64,000 nucleotides of DNA from Gardnerella piotii (GTDB taxonomy: Bacteria; Actinomycetota; Actinomycetes; Actinomycetales; Bifidobacteriaceae): assembly GCF_003397585.1 (NCBI RefSeq), contig NZ_QJUV01000002.1:1-64000 (forward strand), given 5' to 3'. The translations under genes were made by a program, and so were the position numbers. Positions 1-8,412 of this stretch are shown in pieces (the first letter of the stretch is position 1; each line of letters starts with the position of its first letter). The notes below the pieces were generated by a model. The model saw only the letters and a program-made list of their open reading frames with translations. It ran no database searches and was not told where the DNA came from.

Positions 1-86
1 GGTCCCATTCCGAACCCGGAAGCTAAGGCCTGATACGGTGAGGGTACTGCACTCGATAGGGTGTGGGAGACTAACACGCTGCCGCA
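1..86 (+). rRNA. rrf: 5S ribosomal RNA, 3' part (5' end outside window)
   Basis: The first bases match the conserved 5S core (CCATTCCGAACCCGGAAG, loop B/C region), followed by the GGGTACTGCACT and GGGAGACTAACACGCTGCC parts that close the molecule. Roughly the first 30 nt of the gene lie before the window. It is followed directly by a strong terminator, so this is the end of an rRNA operon. The exact 3' end is an estimate. Confidence 0.93.
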
Positions 87-96
87 TTATTCTTCT

Positions 97-129
97 AGCG
101 GGGAACTTGATTGTTCCCCGCTTTTTTTA
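97..129 (+). terminator. Rho-independent terminator of the rRNA operon
   Basis: A perfect 10-bp stem (AGCGGGGAAC at 97-106 with GTTCCCCGCT at 113-122), a 6-nt loop and a run of T residues. It sits about 10 nt after the 5S rRNA. Confidence 0.95.
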
Positions 130-145
130 TTTAAGTTTAGGTTAT

Positions 146-279
146 CGTTCGCGCGGTCTACTCGCGCGAACGTCTTCGCTTGCGTTGAAAGCACACCGTG
201 CTTTCAACTTTGAGCAAGCTCAGCGCTCCGATTTACATTTTCGCGCTACGCTCTAAGCGAAAAGGTAGGTCGTCGCGCG
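146..279 (+). repeat. Dispersed nested-hairpin repeat, copy A
   Basis: Reading rightwards: hairpin 1 (CGTTCGCGCG / CGCGCGAACG), hairpin 2 (GTTGAAAGCAC / GTGCTTTCAAC, closed by CTTGC / GCAAG), then hairpin 3 (TTTTCGC / GCGAAAA). The same layout occurs at 34045-34178 (inverted), 58240-58364, 59516-59611 (inverted, shortened) and 63217-63339 (inverted, rearranged). It lies between the rRNA terminator and the TPP riboswitch. No coding potential is apparent. Confidence 0.85.
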
Positions 280-317
280 TGTAAATAACGTCATAACGAA
301 CATATATAGTCAAATAT

Positions 318-390
318 GGGTTCGGGGTGCGCATAAGCGCTGAGATTATACCCGTTGAACCTGATCTAGTTAGTACTAGCGAAGGGAAAA
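318..390 (+). promoter_or_regulatory. TPP riboswitch (THI element) in the thiM-thiE leader
   Basis: The conserved thi-box segments are present in order: CGGGGTGC near 323, GCTGAGA near 338, ACCCGTTGAACCTGATCT at 350-367, TTAGTAC and CGAAGGG near 380-386. The 3' GAAGGGAAA also works as the ribosome-binding site of the ATG at 393. Ligand binding therefore probably hides the Shine-Dalgarno sequence and represses translation; this mechanism is inferred from the overlap. Confidence 0.95.
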
Positions 391-392
391 TC

Positions 393-1910
393 ATGACTAC
401 TGTGTCGTGCTCTAAAAATAGTGAATTCTCAACTAATGCTCGTTGCAAGCAATTCATGCAAGATGTACGTGAATGCATCGAAGCTTTACGCGCAAAAAAT
501 CCGCTAACACATTGCGTAACGAATAATGTTGTTCAAGAAATAACAGCAAACGTTCTGCTAGCTGCTGGAGCATCGCCAGCAATGGTCGTAGATGCAGAAG
601 AAGCTGAAGTCTTTGCTCAAATCGCATCTGGTGTATTAGTAAACATTGGAACATACAGGCCAGTCGACAAAGAATCTATGGATGCTGCGATTCGCGGAGC
701 TGTAAAAGCGTACACTCCATGGGTTCTTGATCCAGTTGCAGTTGGTGGTTTAGCTCCACGCACGCAATACGCGCGCGAAATTGTTAAAAGTCATCCTACT
801 GTAATTCGTGCAAACGCTTCCGAAATCTTAGGTTTAGCTGGAGAAGAAAGTGGCGGTAAAGGCGTAGACGCTGGAGACTCCGTTGATTCAGCAGTTGCAG
901 CAGCCAAGAAGCTAGTTAAACTCTATGGCTCGGTAGTGGCTATTTCTGGCGAAAAAGACGCTATTTATGGGCACGGATGCTCTGCGCGAGTTTCTGGCGG
1001 TCACGAAATAATGACGAAAGTAGTCGGCACAGGCTGTTCTCTCGGCGCATTGGTTGCAGCATACGTTGGAGCGAATCGAAATCGACCTTTTGCAGCAACA
1101 GTTGCCGCTCACGTACACGCTGCTGCAGCAGGAACTTGGGCAGCACAACGTTCAACATCGCCAGGGTCATTTAGAACATTATGGATGGATGCGCTTATGG
1201 ATTTGAGCGCAGACGAGATGCTGAAACTAGCGAATATTGAATTTGAACTCGACCCTGTTGATTGGTCTCTATACTTTATAACAGACCCAAAGATGAGCGA
1301 CCGAGCCGAAGAAGATATTGCAGTTGATTGCGTTAAAGGTGGAGCAAGCGTAGTCCAATTGCGCGATAAGTACGCAAATAGCGAAACTTTTAACAATAAA
1401 GCTCAAAGCTTGCGAGACAAAATGCTTGCTAATGGTTGCGGAGACGTGCCGATTTTTGTTGATGATCGTATAGATTGCGCTAAAAGATTAGGACTCAACT
1501 TGCATGTTGGTCAAACAGATACGCCTTATATTGAAGCGCGTAAGTCTATTCCTGCAGAATGGATGGTTGGACTTTCTATAGAAAAGTTAGAACAGTTAGA
1601 TTACGTTTATAACGAATGTGCTAAAGAAAATGTGGCATTGCCAGATGTTATTGGAATAGGTCCGATTTGGCCTACTGCCACTAAGCCAGACGCCGCTCCT
1701 GCTTTAGGTGTTGAAGGAGTAGAAAAGATTGCTAAACGCGCTAAAGAACTCGGCATTAGTACGCTCGGAATTGGCGGCGTTAACGAAAATACCGTGTTCC
1801 CTATTAAAAGCACTTCAATAGATGGTTTATGCGTAGTATCTGCTCTAATGCTTGCGCAAAATCCTTGCGAAGAAGCGCGCAAATTACGCGATGCTATTAC
1901 GAAGGAATAA
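393..1910 (+). CDS. thiM/thiE: Bifunctional hydroxyethylthiazole kinase / thiamine-phosphate synthase (ThiM-ThiE fusion)
   Basis: 505 aa. Residues ~25-280 are ThiM, which phosphorylates hydroxyethylthiazole: PLTHCVTN near 37-44 and VGTGCSLG at 211-218, which holds the family's catalytic Cys. Residues ~290-505 are ThiE, which joins HMP-PP and thiazole phosphate: LYFITDPK, GGASVVQLRDK, IFVDDR, a GIGPIWPTATK phosphate-binding segment and LGIGGV. The start at 393 is chosen because the in-frame GTG at 327 lies inside the riboswitch, whereas 393 follows GAAGGG. The next gene starts 5 nt later, so the two form an operon. The fusion carries out two consecutive steps of thiamine salvage. Confidence 0.94.
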   Translation: MTTVSCSKNSEFSTNARCKQFMQDVRECIEALRAKNPLTHCVTNNVVQEITANVLLAAGASPAMVVDAEEAEVFAQIASGVLVNIGTYRPVDKESMDAAIRGAVKAYTPWVLDPVAVGGLAPRTQYAREIVKSHPTVIRANASEILGLAGEESGGKGVDAGDSVDSAVAAAKKLVKLYGSVVAISGEKDAIYGHGCSARVSGGHEIMTKVVGTGCSLGALVAAYVGANRNRPFAATVAAHVHAAAAGTWAAQRSTSPGSFRTLWMDALMDLSADEMLKLANIEFELDPVDWSLYFITDPKMSDRAEEDIAVDCVKGGASVVQLRDKYANSETFNNKAQSLRDKMLANGCGDVPIFVDDRIDCAKRLGLNLHVGQTDTPYIEARKSIPAEWMVGLSIEKLEQLDYVYNECAKENVALPDVIGIGPIWPTATKPDAAPALGVEGVEKIAKRAKELGISTLGIGGVNENTVFPIKSTSIDGLCVVSALMLAQNPCEEARKLRDAITKE

Positions 1911-1915
1911 AAATA

Positions 1916-3613
1916 ATGAATAATCAATTTTCTCAAGCTCAAGCACCTTTGCAATCAATTTCTAAATTATATGATTCAAGCCTAAGGCCATCTTCTTTGC
2001 CATCTTTAGAAGACCCGATTATTCCACGCGTACTAAGCATTGCTGGAACTGATCCAACAGGCGGAGCTGGAATTCAAGCTGATCTAAAATCAATCACAGC
2101 ATCTCATGGATTCGCAATGTGTGTAACAACTAATTTGGTTGCTCAAAACACTTGCGGTGTGCGCGAAGTGTACACTCCTCCAACCGACTTTTTGCAAGCG
2201 CAATTAGAAGCAGTATTTGATGACGTAACTATTGATGCTGTAAAAATCGGCATGCTTGGAGATAAATCATATATTAGTCTAGTTCAAGATTGGCTTAAGA
2301 ATCATCCTGTTCCTGTTGTTGTGTTAGACCCAGTGATGGTAGCAACTTCGGGAGATAGGCTGCTTGAAAAGTCTGCAGAAGACGCAATGCGTGAATTTGC
2401 GCCTCTTGCGGATGTTATTACGCCAAACATACCTGAGCTCGCAGTATTATGCGATAAACAGCCTGCATCTAATTTTGAAGAAGCTTATGCTCAAGCAAGC
2501 GAGTGGAGCGCAAAAAACAATACTATTGTTATTGTTAAAGGCGGTCACTTAACAAGCGAAGATGCTGGGAATACTGTTGTGTTCCCAGATGGCCACAGAG
2601 TGCACGTTCCTTGCCCTCGAGTTGATACAACAACAACGCATGGCACTGGCTGCTCGCTATCCTCTGCGCTCGCTACGCGCATAGGATTAGCGTTGCGAGA
2701 AGGGAAGAATCTTAGTGATTACAGTACTGTAGCGGATGCTTTAGCATGGTCGTCAAGATGGCTTAACGAAGCTATTGCTTGCGGTAAAGATTTGCATGTT
2801 GGCAAAGGTCATGGGCCTGTGAACCATGCGGCTCGTAATTATCGTTTGGAATTAGATTCTTCGTCAACTCCTTGGGAGCATATGCAAGCGAATGGCTTAG
2901 ATGGATTAACTCCACAAAGCGTAGTCGTAAAAGCTCATAGCAAGGCTAGAAAGCCAAATGTGGAGCCTTGTGGCCCTTGGACTCAAGCTTTATGGGATGC
3001 TAGCGCAGATGTTGATAACAACATTATGAAAATGCCATTTATTAAGGCTTTAGGCAATGGAACGCTTGACTCCGACTTGTTTGCTTTCTACATAAGTCAA
3101 GATTCCGAATACTTGAAGCGTTATTCGCGTGCGCTAGCTGCTGTTGGAGCTAAAACGCCAGATAATGAAGCTGGAGTGCATTGGGCTACGGGTGCAGCTA
3201 TGTGTATAGAAGCAGAATCGCAGTTGCACAGAGATTGGCTTGGAAGTAGAAATATAAGCATTGATGCGCCTTGCTCTCCAGTAACATTAGCTTACGTAAA
3301 TCACTTGCTTGCTTCTACAATGGCCGAAGACTACGTGATTGGAGCTGCGTCCATATTGCCATGCTATTGGCTTTATGAAGAAGTGGGGCAAATTTTAGTC
3401 AAAAATAATACTCCTGAAAACCCATATTATGATTGGATTTCAATGTATTCTTCTCATGATTTTGAGTCAGGAGTAAGAATGGCAGTTAAATTTGTTGAGA
3501 GAGCTTTTGAGGAAGCTGGACCAAAGGCTCGAATTCTTGCTGCTCAAGTATATATGACTTCATGCATTTACGAGTATGAGTTCTTTAATCAAGCTCATAG
3601 AGCATTGAGGTAG
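1916..3613 (+). CDS. thiD/tenA: Bifunctional HMP(-P) kinase / thiaminase II (ThiD-TenA fusion)
   Basis: 565 aa. Residues ~35-310 are ThiD, which phosphorylates hydroxymethylpyrimidine twice: SIAGTDPTGGAGIQADLK at 41-58 and HGTGCSLSSA near 242-251. Residues ~350-565 are a TenA domain, which releases HMP from degraded thiamine: PWTQALWD, an ILPCYWLYEE segment with the expected nucleophilic Cys, and YEYEFFNQA near the end with the usual Glu. ATG 1916 has GAAGGA upstream and follows the thiM-thiE stop closely. Together with the previous gene it gives four salvage activities on two polypeptides under one riboswitch. No ThiC or ThiG is visible in the window. Confidence 0.93.
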   Translation: MNNQFSQAQAPLQSISKLYDSSLRPSSLPSLEDPIIPRVLSIAGTDPTGGAGIQADLKSITASHGFAMCVTTNLVAQNTCGVREVYTPPTDFLQAQLEAVFDDVTIDAVKIGMLGDKSYISLVQDWLKNHPVPVVVLDPVMVATSGDRLLEKSAEDAMREFAPLADVITPNIPELAVLCDKQPASNFEEAYAQASEWSAKNNTIVIVKGGHLTSEDAGNTVVFPDGHRVHVPCPRVDTTTTHGTGCSLSSALATRIGLALREGKNLSDYSTVADALAWSSRWLNEAIACGKDLHVGKGHGPVNHAARNYRLELDSSSTPWEHMQANGLDGLTPQSVVVKAHSKARKPNVEPCGPWTQALWDASADVDNNIMKMPFIKALGNGTLDSDLFAFYISQDSEYLKRYSRALAAVGAKTPDNEAGVHWATGAAMCIEAESQLHRDWLGSRNISIDAPCSPVTLAYVNHLLASTMAEDYVIGAASILPCYWLYEEVGQILVKNNTPENPYYDWISMYSSHDFESGVRMAVKFVERAFEEAGPKARILAAQVYMTSCIYEYEFFNQAHRALR

Positions 3614-3640
3614 ATGGTTTGATAGCTTGATAACTTGATA

Positions 3641-3722
3641 GCGCTGATGCATTGACTTCGTCTTTATTAACAACATCTAGAGGATTTGAAGATGAGTCAA
3701 AGCGTCAGCGCATTTTTTTTTT
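3641..3722 (+). terminator. Terminator of the thiamine operon
   Basis: A long imperfect stem: GCGCTGATGCATTGACT at 3641-3657 pairs with AGTCAAAGCGTCAGCGC at 3695-3711 with two mismatches. It is extended by a CGTCTT/GAAGATG inner pairing and followed by about ten T residues. Confidence 0.8.
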
Positions 3723-3774
3723 TAATACGCATGTCTCTTATTGTTGATTTTTCTATTTTTCTATTTTTCTATCG

Positions 3775-3892
3775 TCTATCTTGCAAAACCCAAAGTACTT
3801 TGGAAAATATCAGATAGAATTGCCAAATATGCACCATTTTCGCTAATTCTATCTTGCAAAACCCAAAGTACTTTGCTAAATTGAAGATAGAA
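3775..3892. repeat. Twin 45-bp palindromic repeats before the ATPase gene
   Basis: Two copies (3775-3819 and 3848-3892) share TCTATCTTGCAAAACC followed by the perfect 12-bp palindrome CAAAGTACTTTG (3791-3802 and 3864-3875), and both end in GATAGAA, which pairs with the leading TTCTATC. They lie 73 bp apart, immediately upstream of the ATPase start. They may be operator sites or remnants of a small hairpin element. Confidence 0.7.
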
Positions 3893-3913
3893 GTGGAAAG
3901 AAAAGGAATGCGA

Positions 3914-5245
3914 ATGATTTTCAATCGTCAAAGGTACATAAAGAAACTGAACCAGCTTAGTTGGAATGGCCTGGTTAAAATCATTACTGGTGTGCGCAGA
4001 GCAGGAAAATCGTTCATTCTTAATGAGCTGTTCTATAATTCTCTTATTTCTCAAGGTGTTTTGCAGAATAATATTATTCGGTTTGCCTTTGATGCAGATG
4101 AAGATATTGATCGTCTTGAGCCATTTGCAAATGGCGAACCGGTAAAAATCGCAGATAAAAAACTTGGCTACGTTATCAATGCTAAAGTGTTCCGTCGCTA
4201 CATTGCATCGCAAATAAATGATAGCGACAAGTTTTACATTTTCCTCGACGAAGTGCAATTGCTTGATAATTTTGTTGGCACACTTAACAGTTACTTAAGG
4301 CATGCAAATTTAGACATATATGTTACTGGATCTAACTCCCGTTTTCTTTCATCGGACATTGTTACTGAATTTAAGGGGAGGAGCACAGAAGTTCACGTTC
4401 AACCTCTTACTTTTGCTGAATACATGGAAAGTTCTAGCAAAACGGTTTCGGAATCTTGGGCAGATTACATTGTTGCTGGCGGGATACCGCTTGTAGCTAG
4501 AATGCAAAATGTTGAGGAACAAATAAAATACCTTGAAAATCTTGTTAAAGAAACTTATTTGAAAGATGTAGTTCAGCGAAACGGCGTGCGAAAAGAGCAG
4601 GCGCTTTTTGAAACTTTGCAAGTAATAGCTTCGTCAATAGGCGCTCCTGTTAACCCAAGGAAACTTTCTAACACGTTTATTAGCCACGGATATGGAGAAA
4701 TTACTTCAGCAACTGTTAGTCGTTTTATAGACTACTACAGTGATGCTTTTCTTGTAAGCAAAGCTCAAAAGTACAATATTAAGGGCAAAAAATACATTGA
4801 TTCCTTGTTCAAGATTTACTTTGAAGACATTGGAGTACGCAACGCTTTGCTTAATTTTAGGCAAATCGAAGAGTCGCATATTATGGAAAATGTTATATAC
4901 AACGAGTTAAGATATCGCGGATATAACGTGGATATTGGCGAAATGAATATTGCTGAAAATACTGGTCGAAAAGATAAAAATAACCATGATATTTATGCGC
5001 AAAAATCTTTGGAAATAGATTTTATTGCTACTTTGGGAAGTGAAAAATATTATATACAATCTGCGCTCGCTATGACGACGGAAGAAAAATCATTGCAAGA
5101 AAAGCGCTCGCTTTACTATATTGATAATTCTTTCAAAAAGATAGTAGTTACGAAAAATGGATTGCATGCTACAAGAGATAATCGTGGGGTAGTCACCATG
5201 GATCTATTCGATTTTTTGCTTAACGAAGACAGTCTTAAGCGGTGA
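3914..5245 (+). CDS. AAA ATPase with DUF4143 C-terminal domain
   Basis: 443 aa. The N-terminal ATPase shows Walker A GVRRAGKS (residues 26-33), Walker B FYIFLDEVQ (about residue 100) and a GSNSRFLSSD sensor segment. The C-terminal half, with KYYIQSALAM and VVTMDLFDFLL, matches the DUF4143 domain that follows AAA_14 in this widespread family of accessory ATPases. The ATG at 3914 is preferred over 3908 and the upstream TTG because AAAAGGA lies at a suitable distance and family members start just before the first RxxY motif. The biological role of this family is poorly defined. It is a single gene between two terminator-like regions. Confidence 0.85.
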   Translation: MIFNRQRYIKKLNQLSWNGLVKIITGVRRAGKSFILNELFYNSLISQGVLQNNIIRFAFDADEDIDRLEPFANGEPVKIADKKLGYVINAKVFRRYIASQINDSDKFYIFLDEVQLLDNFVGTLNSYLRHANLDIYVTGSNSRFLSSDIVTEFKGRSTEVHVQPLTFAEYMESSSKTVSESWADYIVAGGIPLVARMQNVEEQIKYLENLVKETYLKDVVQRNGVRKEQALFETLQVIASSIGAPVNPRKLSNTFISHGYGEITSATVSRFIDYYSDAFLVSKAQKYNIKGKKYIDSLFKIYFEDIGVRNALLNFRQIEESHIMENVIYNELRYRGYNVDIGEMNIAENTGRKDKNNHDIYAQKSLEIDFIATLGSEKYYIQSALAMTTEEKSLQEKRSLYYIDNSFKKIVVTKNGLHATRDNRGVVTMDLFDFLLNEDSLKR

Positions 5246-5341
5246 CTTAATGCAATATGCTTTAGTCTTGGCAATGGCTGAGTGAAGAAGCGTCATGTGT
5301 GCTTTATAGCTTCATTGTGCTGATTTTGTATGCAATGCCTA

Positions 5342-5370
5342 TTTACTTAATTGATAAATAGGCATATACT
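5342..5370 (+). promoter_or_regulatory. Promoter of the HicB-like gene
   Basis: TTTACT (5342-5347), a 17-bp spacer and TATACT (5365-5370). Transcription would start near 5377, which places the ATG at 5374 upstream of the transcript and supports the start at 5413. Confidence 0.6.
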
Positions 5371-5412
5371 TATATGTGTGAAGCGAAAAGAGTTGGAGAA
5401 AAGACTCAATCA

Positions 5413-5814
5413 ATGAGTGCCACTGAGCATGATAATGCAACGACTTGTTTGCAAATGGTGACCGCTATAGCTCGCAGATGCGATGACTGGTGGGCTATAG
5501 AAGTGCCGGAAATACCAGGATTGTTTACTCAAGTGCGTAGGCTGGATCAGGTTGCAGCAATGGTAAAAGATGCTGCTGCAACTTTAAATGTTAAAGTCAA
5601 TGGCGTGAAAGTAATTCCGAAACTTAGTGAGCAAGATGAGCTTATGCTTCAGCGCATGCTAGATGCAAAATCTGCAGCTATAAAAACTCAGCAAGAAGCA
5701 TCTATGCTTATGCGTGAAACAGTTCGTATACTAAGGAATCAGGGATTGACGGTTCGTGATGTTGCAGAGCTTACGGGGGTTACTCCGCAGCGAATAAGCT
5801 CGCTTAAATCTTAG
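5413..5814 (+). CDS. HicB-like antitoxin-type protein with C-terminal HTH, no toxin partner seen
   Basis: 133 aa. The N-terminal half (WWAIEVPEIPGLFTQVRRLDQ) has the HicB/RNase-H-like pattern of an aromatic strand, 'E-x-PG-x-x-T-Q' turn and helix. A central charged helix follows, and the last 35 residues (LRNQGLTVRDVAELTGVTPQRISSL) form a helix-turn-helix. HicB antitoxins normally pair with a ~60-aa HicA toxin, but no such gene was seen on either side. It could be a solo repressor or an orphan antitoxin. The last ~47 bp of the gene and the following ~67 bp are duplicated at 8469-8582. The start at 5413 is chosen from the promoter position. Confidence 0.72.
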   Translation: MSATEHDNATTCLQMVTAIARRCDDWWAIEVPEIPGLFTQVRRLDQVAAMVKDAAATLNVKVNGVKVIPKLSEQDELMLQRMLDAKSAAIKTQQEASMLMRETVRILRNQGLTVRDVAELTGVTPQRISSLKS

Positions 5815-5881
5815 TGATTCAAATCAATGTGGTTGAGGATATGCGCAAGTAAGTCGCTCAGTAGTGTATAAACTCTATGCA
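5768..5881 (+). repeat. 114-bp direct repeat, left copy
   Basis: Covers the last codons of the HicB-like gene and its 3' flank. The right copy at 8469-8582 has the same length and differs at about six positions by eye. The two copies bracket the membrane protein and two-component genes. Confidence 0.9.
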
Positions 5882-5905
5882 AAAAAATCAATAGCGGATA
5901 AATAA

Positions 5906-5965
5906 TCAAAGGTCAAGCCGTAGGATGTGTGGCTACAACTTGACCTTTGAAAATTGCGATATTTT
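5906..5965. terminator. Bidirectional terminator between convergent genes
   Basis: A 12-bp perfect stem, TCAAAGGTCAAG (5906-5917) with CTTGACCTTTGA (5939-5950), plus an inner GCC/GGC pairing. A T-rich run follows on the plus strand. It lies between the HicB-like gene and the leftward membrane protein gene. Confidence 0.75.
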
Positions 5966-5993
5966 TTTAAGTTAAAATCGCAGTCTAAGGCTT

Positions 5994-6365
5994 TTATTTA
6001 TTCTTGGCAATTCCAAGAGCTTTTGAACTTTCATCCTTATCAAGGCCTATAAATAAAAGCACAATTATGCCAATAATCAGCGGAACATAACCGTATCCAG
6101 ATCCGTGGATTATGCCGAATATTTCCATAAGTCCATTTGCTATTACGGCTAGTGAAGATACTATAAAATATAGTTGCGCGCACCACGGTTTTTTAATGAG
6201 AAACATGGTTGCAAGACCAAATAATCCAGCGATAATTTGAGGTACTCCCCATAGATAATCATTACGCATTACAATCAGCGCAATTCCGCTAGCAAGAAAT
6301 ACACCATTGGCTATTGTCCAAAATACGGATGGAATTTGTGCTTTTGTATCTTCTAAATTACTCAT
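5994..6365 (-). CDS. Small four-helix membrane protein of unknown function
   Basis: 123 aa. Four hydrophobic segments are visible: about residues 14-33 (FWTIANGVFLASGIALIVM), 39-56, 65-84 and 93-107. The tail is charged (DKDESSKALGIAKNK). I recognise no family. GAAGGAG precedes the ATG. Its upstream region carries the same 29-bp promoter-like block found upstream of the response regulator at 7684-8355, and an extra AAACCTTTACAA site, so it is likely a target of that two-component system. It may be a sensed or immunity-type membrane protein, but that is speculation. Confidence 0.75.
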   Translation of the reverse strand: MSNLEDTKAQIPSVFWTIANGVFLASGIALIVMRNDYLWGVPQIIAGLFGLATMFLIKKPWCAQLYFIVSSLAVIANGLMEIFGIIHGSGYGYVPLIIGIIVLLFIGLDKDESSKALGIAKNK

Positions 6366-6405
6366 ATTCTTCTCCTTCTAATACAAGAAAATAATTGTGT
6401 ATATC

Positions 6406-6478
6406 AAACCTTTACAACTTATAAATTAATGGCGTGCTAAAAGGTAAACAATATCTTGTCTAGGAAAACCTTTACAAA
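6406..6478 (-). promoter_or_regulatory. Putative response-regulator sites and promoter of the membrane protein gene
   Basis: AAACCTTTACAA occurs at 6406-6417 and 6466-6477 (plus-strand spelling). The second lies in a 29-bp block (6450-6478) that is repeated at 8413-8441 with one mismatch. On the minus strand the block reads TTGTAA, 16 bp, then GATATT, a plausible -35/-10 pair. Confidence 0.5.
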
Positions 6479-6526
6479 TAATTACTATCTAAAACTGCTT
6501 AAGATTCATTAATCTTTTAAACTGAA

Positions 6527-7687
6527 TCAGTAAAGTATACTATCTATATAGTTATGTTTATTTTTTAAAGGTATCACTGCATTACATTCCCAATACTTAC
6601 CAAAGGCTCGAAAATAAAGTGAACCGCCTAAATGCTTTAGGGTATCGCGATGAAGCAGAAGCCCTTTTTGAGATACTGCGCGAATCACATCTTTACTTTT
6701 CTTGCCCAAAAATCGAACATTGAACTGTTTTATAACAATTTGTTTTTCGCGTATCGAAATTCTGATGTAATAAACTAAAGAAGCATATTTTCGAATGTTC
6801 AAATATAGTTCTTCGATTAATTCAATAACTTCACAGATGATTTCATCGCTAATGTCTTCAGGAATATCGTTACTAGATATATTGCATATGGATCTTCCTT
6901 TTAATCCACATGATTCATTGATTGAGTCGTTCATTTGTAGCGTATCTTCAATGCGCTGAATGAACTCGCTTCGAGCATCATGCTTAGCAGTATTTCCACG
7001 TAGAATGTCGATAATATTATGACCTTCTTCAAAAGCCTGATCTGCCAAATCATTTATTTCTTCAATAGCTTCTCGTTGCTTTTTAGAAATAGACTTGTCA
7101 AGTAATGCTATTTTACTTTGTAGTGCAATATCTGCAATCTTATTAGTTAATTTATCGTGCATTCGCACAGCCAAATTAAGATTATTAATTGTTTGCCTAT
7201 CTTTTTCATAAAGAACCATTTTTTGGTGATAAATGCGCAAAATAATACCAGTGCAAACGCAAAATATATTTATTAAAAGGTAAGCAATAAGATACTTGAA
7301 AGACAAAGTTGATAGGTATCGGTATGCAACGTAGTGTAATGCATCTATTACTAAGAATAAAGGTAGTGTAAATTGAATCGGATATAAATATGAAATAAAA
7401 ACAAATGATATGATGAGCCCGAAAGTTACTGGTGGAAGATTCAGACTAGGAATAACAAGAATGCTGAGGTGCACAAAAATATAGCACATGCTCATAAAAT
7501 GCGGGAGCAAGCAAAGGAACAGATTCATAGCAGCAAGAATCATGTAAACTATAACAAGTTGTATTGTGCTATTGTCGCTATTTGAGTAAATATATGCATC
7601 CATTGCGCTCGATAAACATCCCAATAGTAAAAATGTTTTATTGTCAATAAGCTTTTCTCGTAAACGACGCATTAAGAAAATAATCAT
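6527..7687 (-). CDS. Membrane sensor histidine kinase, NarX/LiaS-like class
   Basis: 386 aa. Roughly residues 15-155 are hydrophobic with about five or six membrane segments and little extracellular loop, typical of an intramembrane sensor. The phosphoacceptor region is LNLAVRMHDKLTNKI with His177, a degenerate HisKA_3 box. The ATPase domain has EELYLNIRKYA as an N-box and KGLLLHRDTLKHLGGSLYF resembling the last HATPase motif of this class; the glycine-rich G1 box is weak. The ATG overlaps the response-regulator stop by ATGA, so the two are translationally coupled. The divergent kinase motifs leave some doubt about full activity. Confidence 0.82.
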   Translation of the reverse strand: MIIFLMRRLREKLIDNKTFLLLGCLSSAMDAYIYSNSDNSTIQLVIVYMILAAMNLFLCLLPHFMSMCYIFVHLSILVIPSLNLPPVTFGLIISFVFISYLYPIQFTLPLFLVIDALHYVAYRYLSTLSFKYLIAYLLINIFCVCTGIILRIYHQKMVLYEKDRQTINNLNLAVRMHDKLTNKIADIALQSKIALLDKSISKKQREAIEEINDLADQAFEEGHNIIDILRGNTAKHDARSEFIQRIEDTLQMNDSINESCGLKGRSICNISSNDIPEDISDEIICEVIELIEELYLNIRKYASLVYYIRISIREKQIVIKQFNVRFLGKKSKDVIRAVSQKGLLLHRDTLKHLGGSLYFRAFGKYWECNAVIPLKNKHNYIDSILY

Positions 7688-8355
7688 TGTGTATCATTTC
7701 CTAAATATTCATCATGCAGCCATGTAGTAATAAGTTGTGAACGATTTGTCACATTCAATTTTTTGAATACGCGACGAAGGATAGTTTCCACAGTACAAGT
7801 TTCAACAAATAAACGTTTAGCGATTTGCGCATTAGTCATTCCTTTACTGCACAGCTTTACAATTTCAGTCTCATGATCCGTTAAAGCAAGGCGTCCATTT
7901 TTTGGTTTATTTTGCAAACGTTGAAATGCTGTCGTCGTGTCGTCAAAATGAAGATCGCCTATTATTTGTGGCTTGAATGTGCCATGGGCAATACTGCTAA
8001 GCATGGCGCAAATAGTTTCTGGGTGGTTCTTTCCAACAATGCCTTGCGCGCCTGCTGTTGATGCTTTTAAAGCATAATCGTTGATAGGGAATGAAGTTAT
8101 AGCAATTATTATTGGGAGTGAGTATCTTCTTCGCAATTCGTATAATATTTTAATTCCCGAAACACCAGACATATACATGTCAATTAGTAGCACGTCTGGG
8201 CATTGATTTTGACAAAACTGAATTGCTTGATCGGCGTACGCGGATAACCAGCAAATACTGCAGGACGGAACAACCTGTTCAATATATGTTTTTAGGCCGT
8301 GTAGACAAAAACAATCATCATCAACAATGCCAACAGTAATATGCTTTGCTATCAT
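7684..8355 (-). CDS. LuxR/NarL-family response regulator
   Basis: 223 aa. The receiver domain has the acidic DDD near residue 12-14, phosphorylatable Asp59 in LLIDMYMSG, a T/S in AITSF and Lys109 in IVGKN. A linker leads to a LuxR-type HTH (LTDHETEIVKLCSKGMTNAQIAKRL, then NVTNRSQLI) at about 155-212. AAAGGAG precedes the ATG. It is the first gene of a two-gene operon with the kinase. It probably binds the AAACCTTTACAA-containing block upstream of itself and of the 5994-6365 gene. Confidence 0.92.
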   Translation of the reverse strand: MIAKHITVGIVDDDCFCLHGLKTYIEQVVPSCSICWLSAYADQAIQFCQNQCPDVLLIDMYMSGVSGIKILYELRRRYSLPIIIAITSFPINDYALKASTAGAQGIVGKNHPETICAMLSSIAHGTFKPQIIGDLHFDDTTTAFQRLQNKPKNGRLALTDHETEIVKLCSKGMTNAQIAKRLFVETCTVETILRRVFKKLNVTNRSQLITTWLHDEYLGNDTQ

Positions 8356-8412
8356 ATTGCTCCTTTAGAAAAGCATTATTTAAGTAATAATAGTACTTGA
8401 ATTTGTATGATG

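Noticed and set aside
327-392. N-terminal extension of ThiM from the GTG at 327
   Set aside because: The codons would be inside the TPP riboswitch core; ATG 393 has the ribosome-binding site.
3776-4258. 160-aa ORF on the minus strand
   Set aside because: Lies over the twin palindromes and antisense to the Walker region of the ATPase; no ribosome-binding site or recognisable motif.
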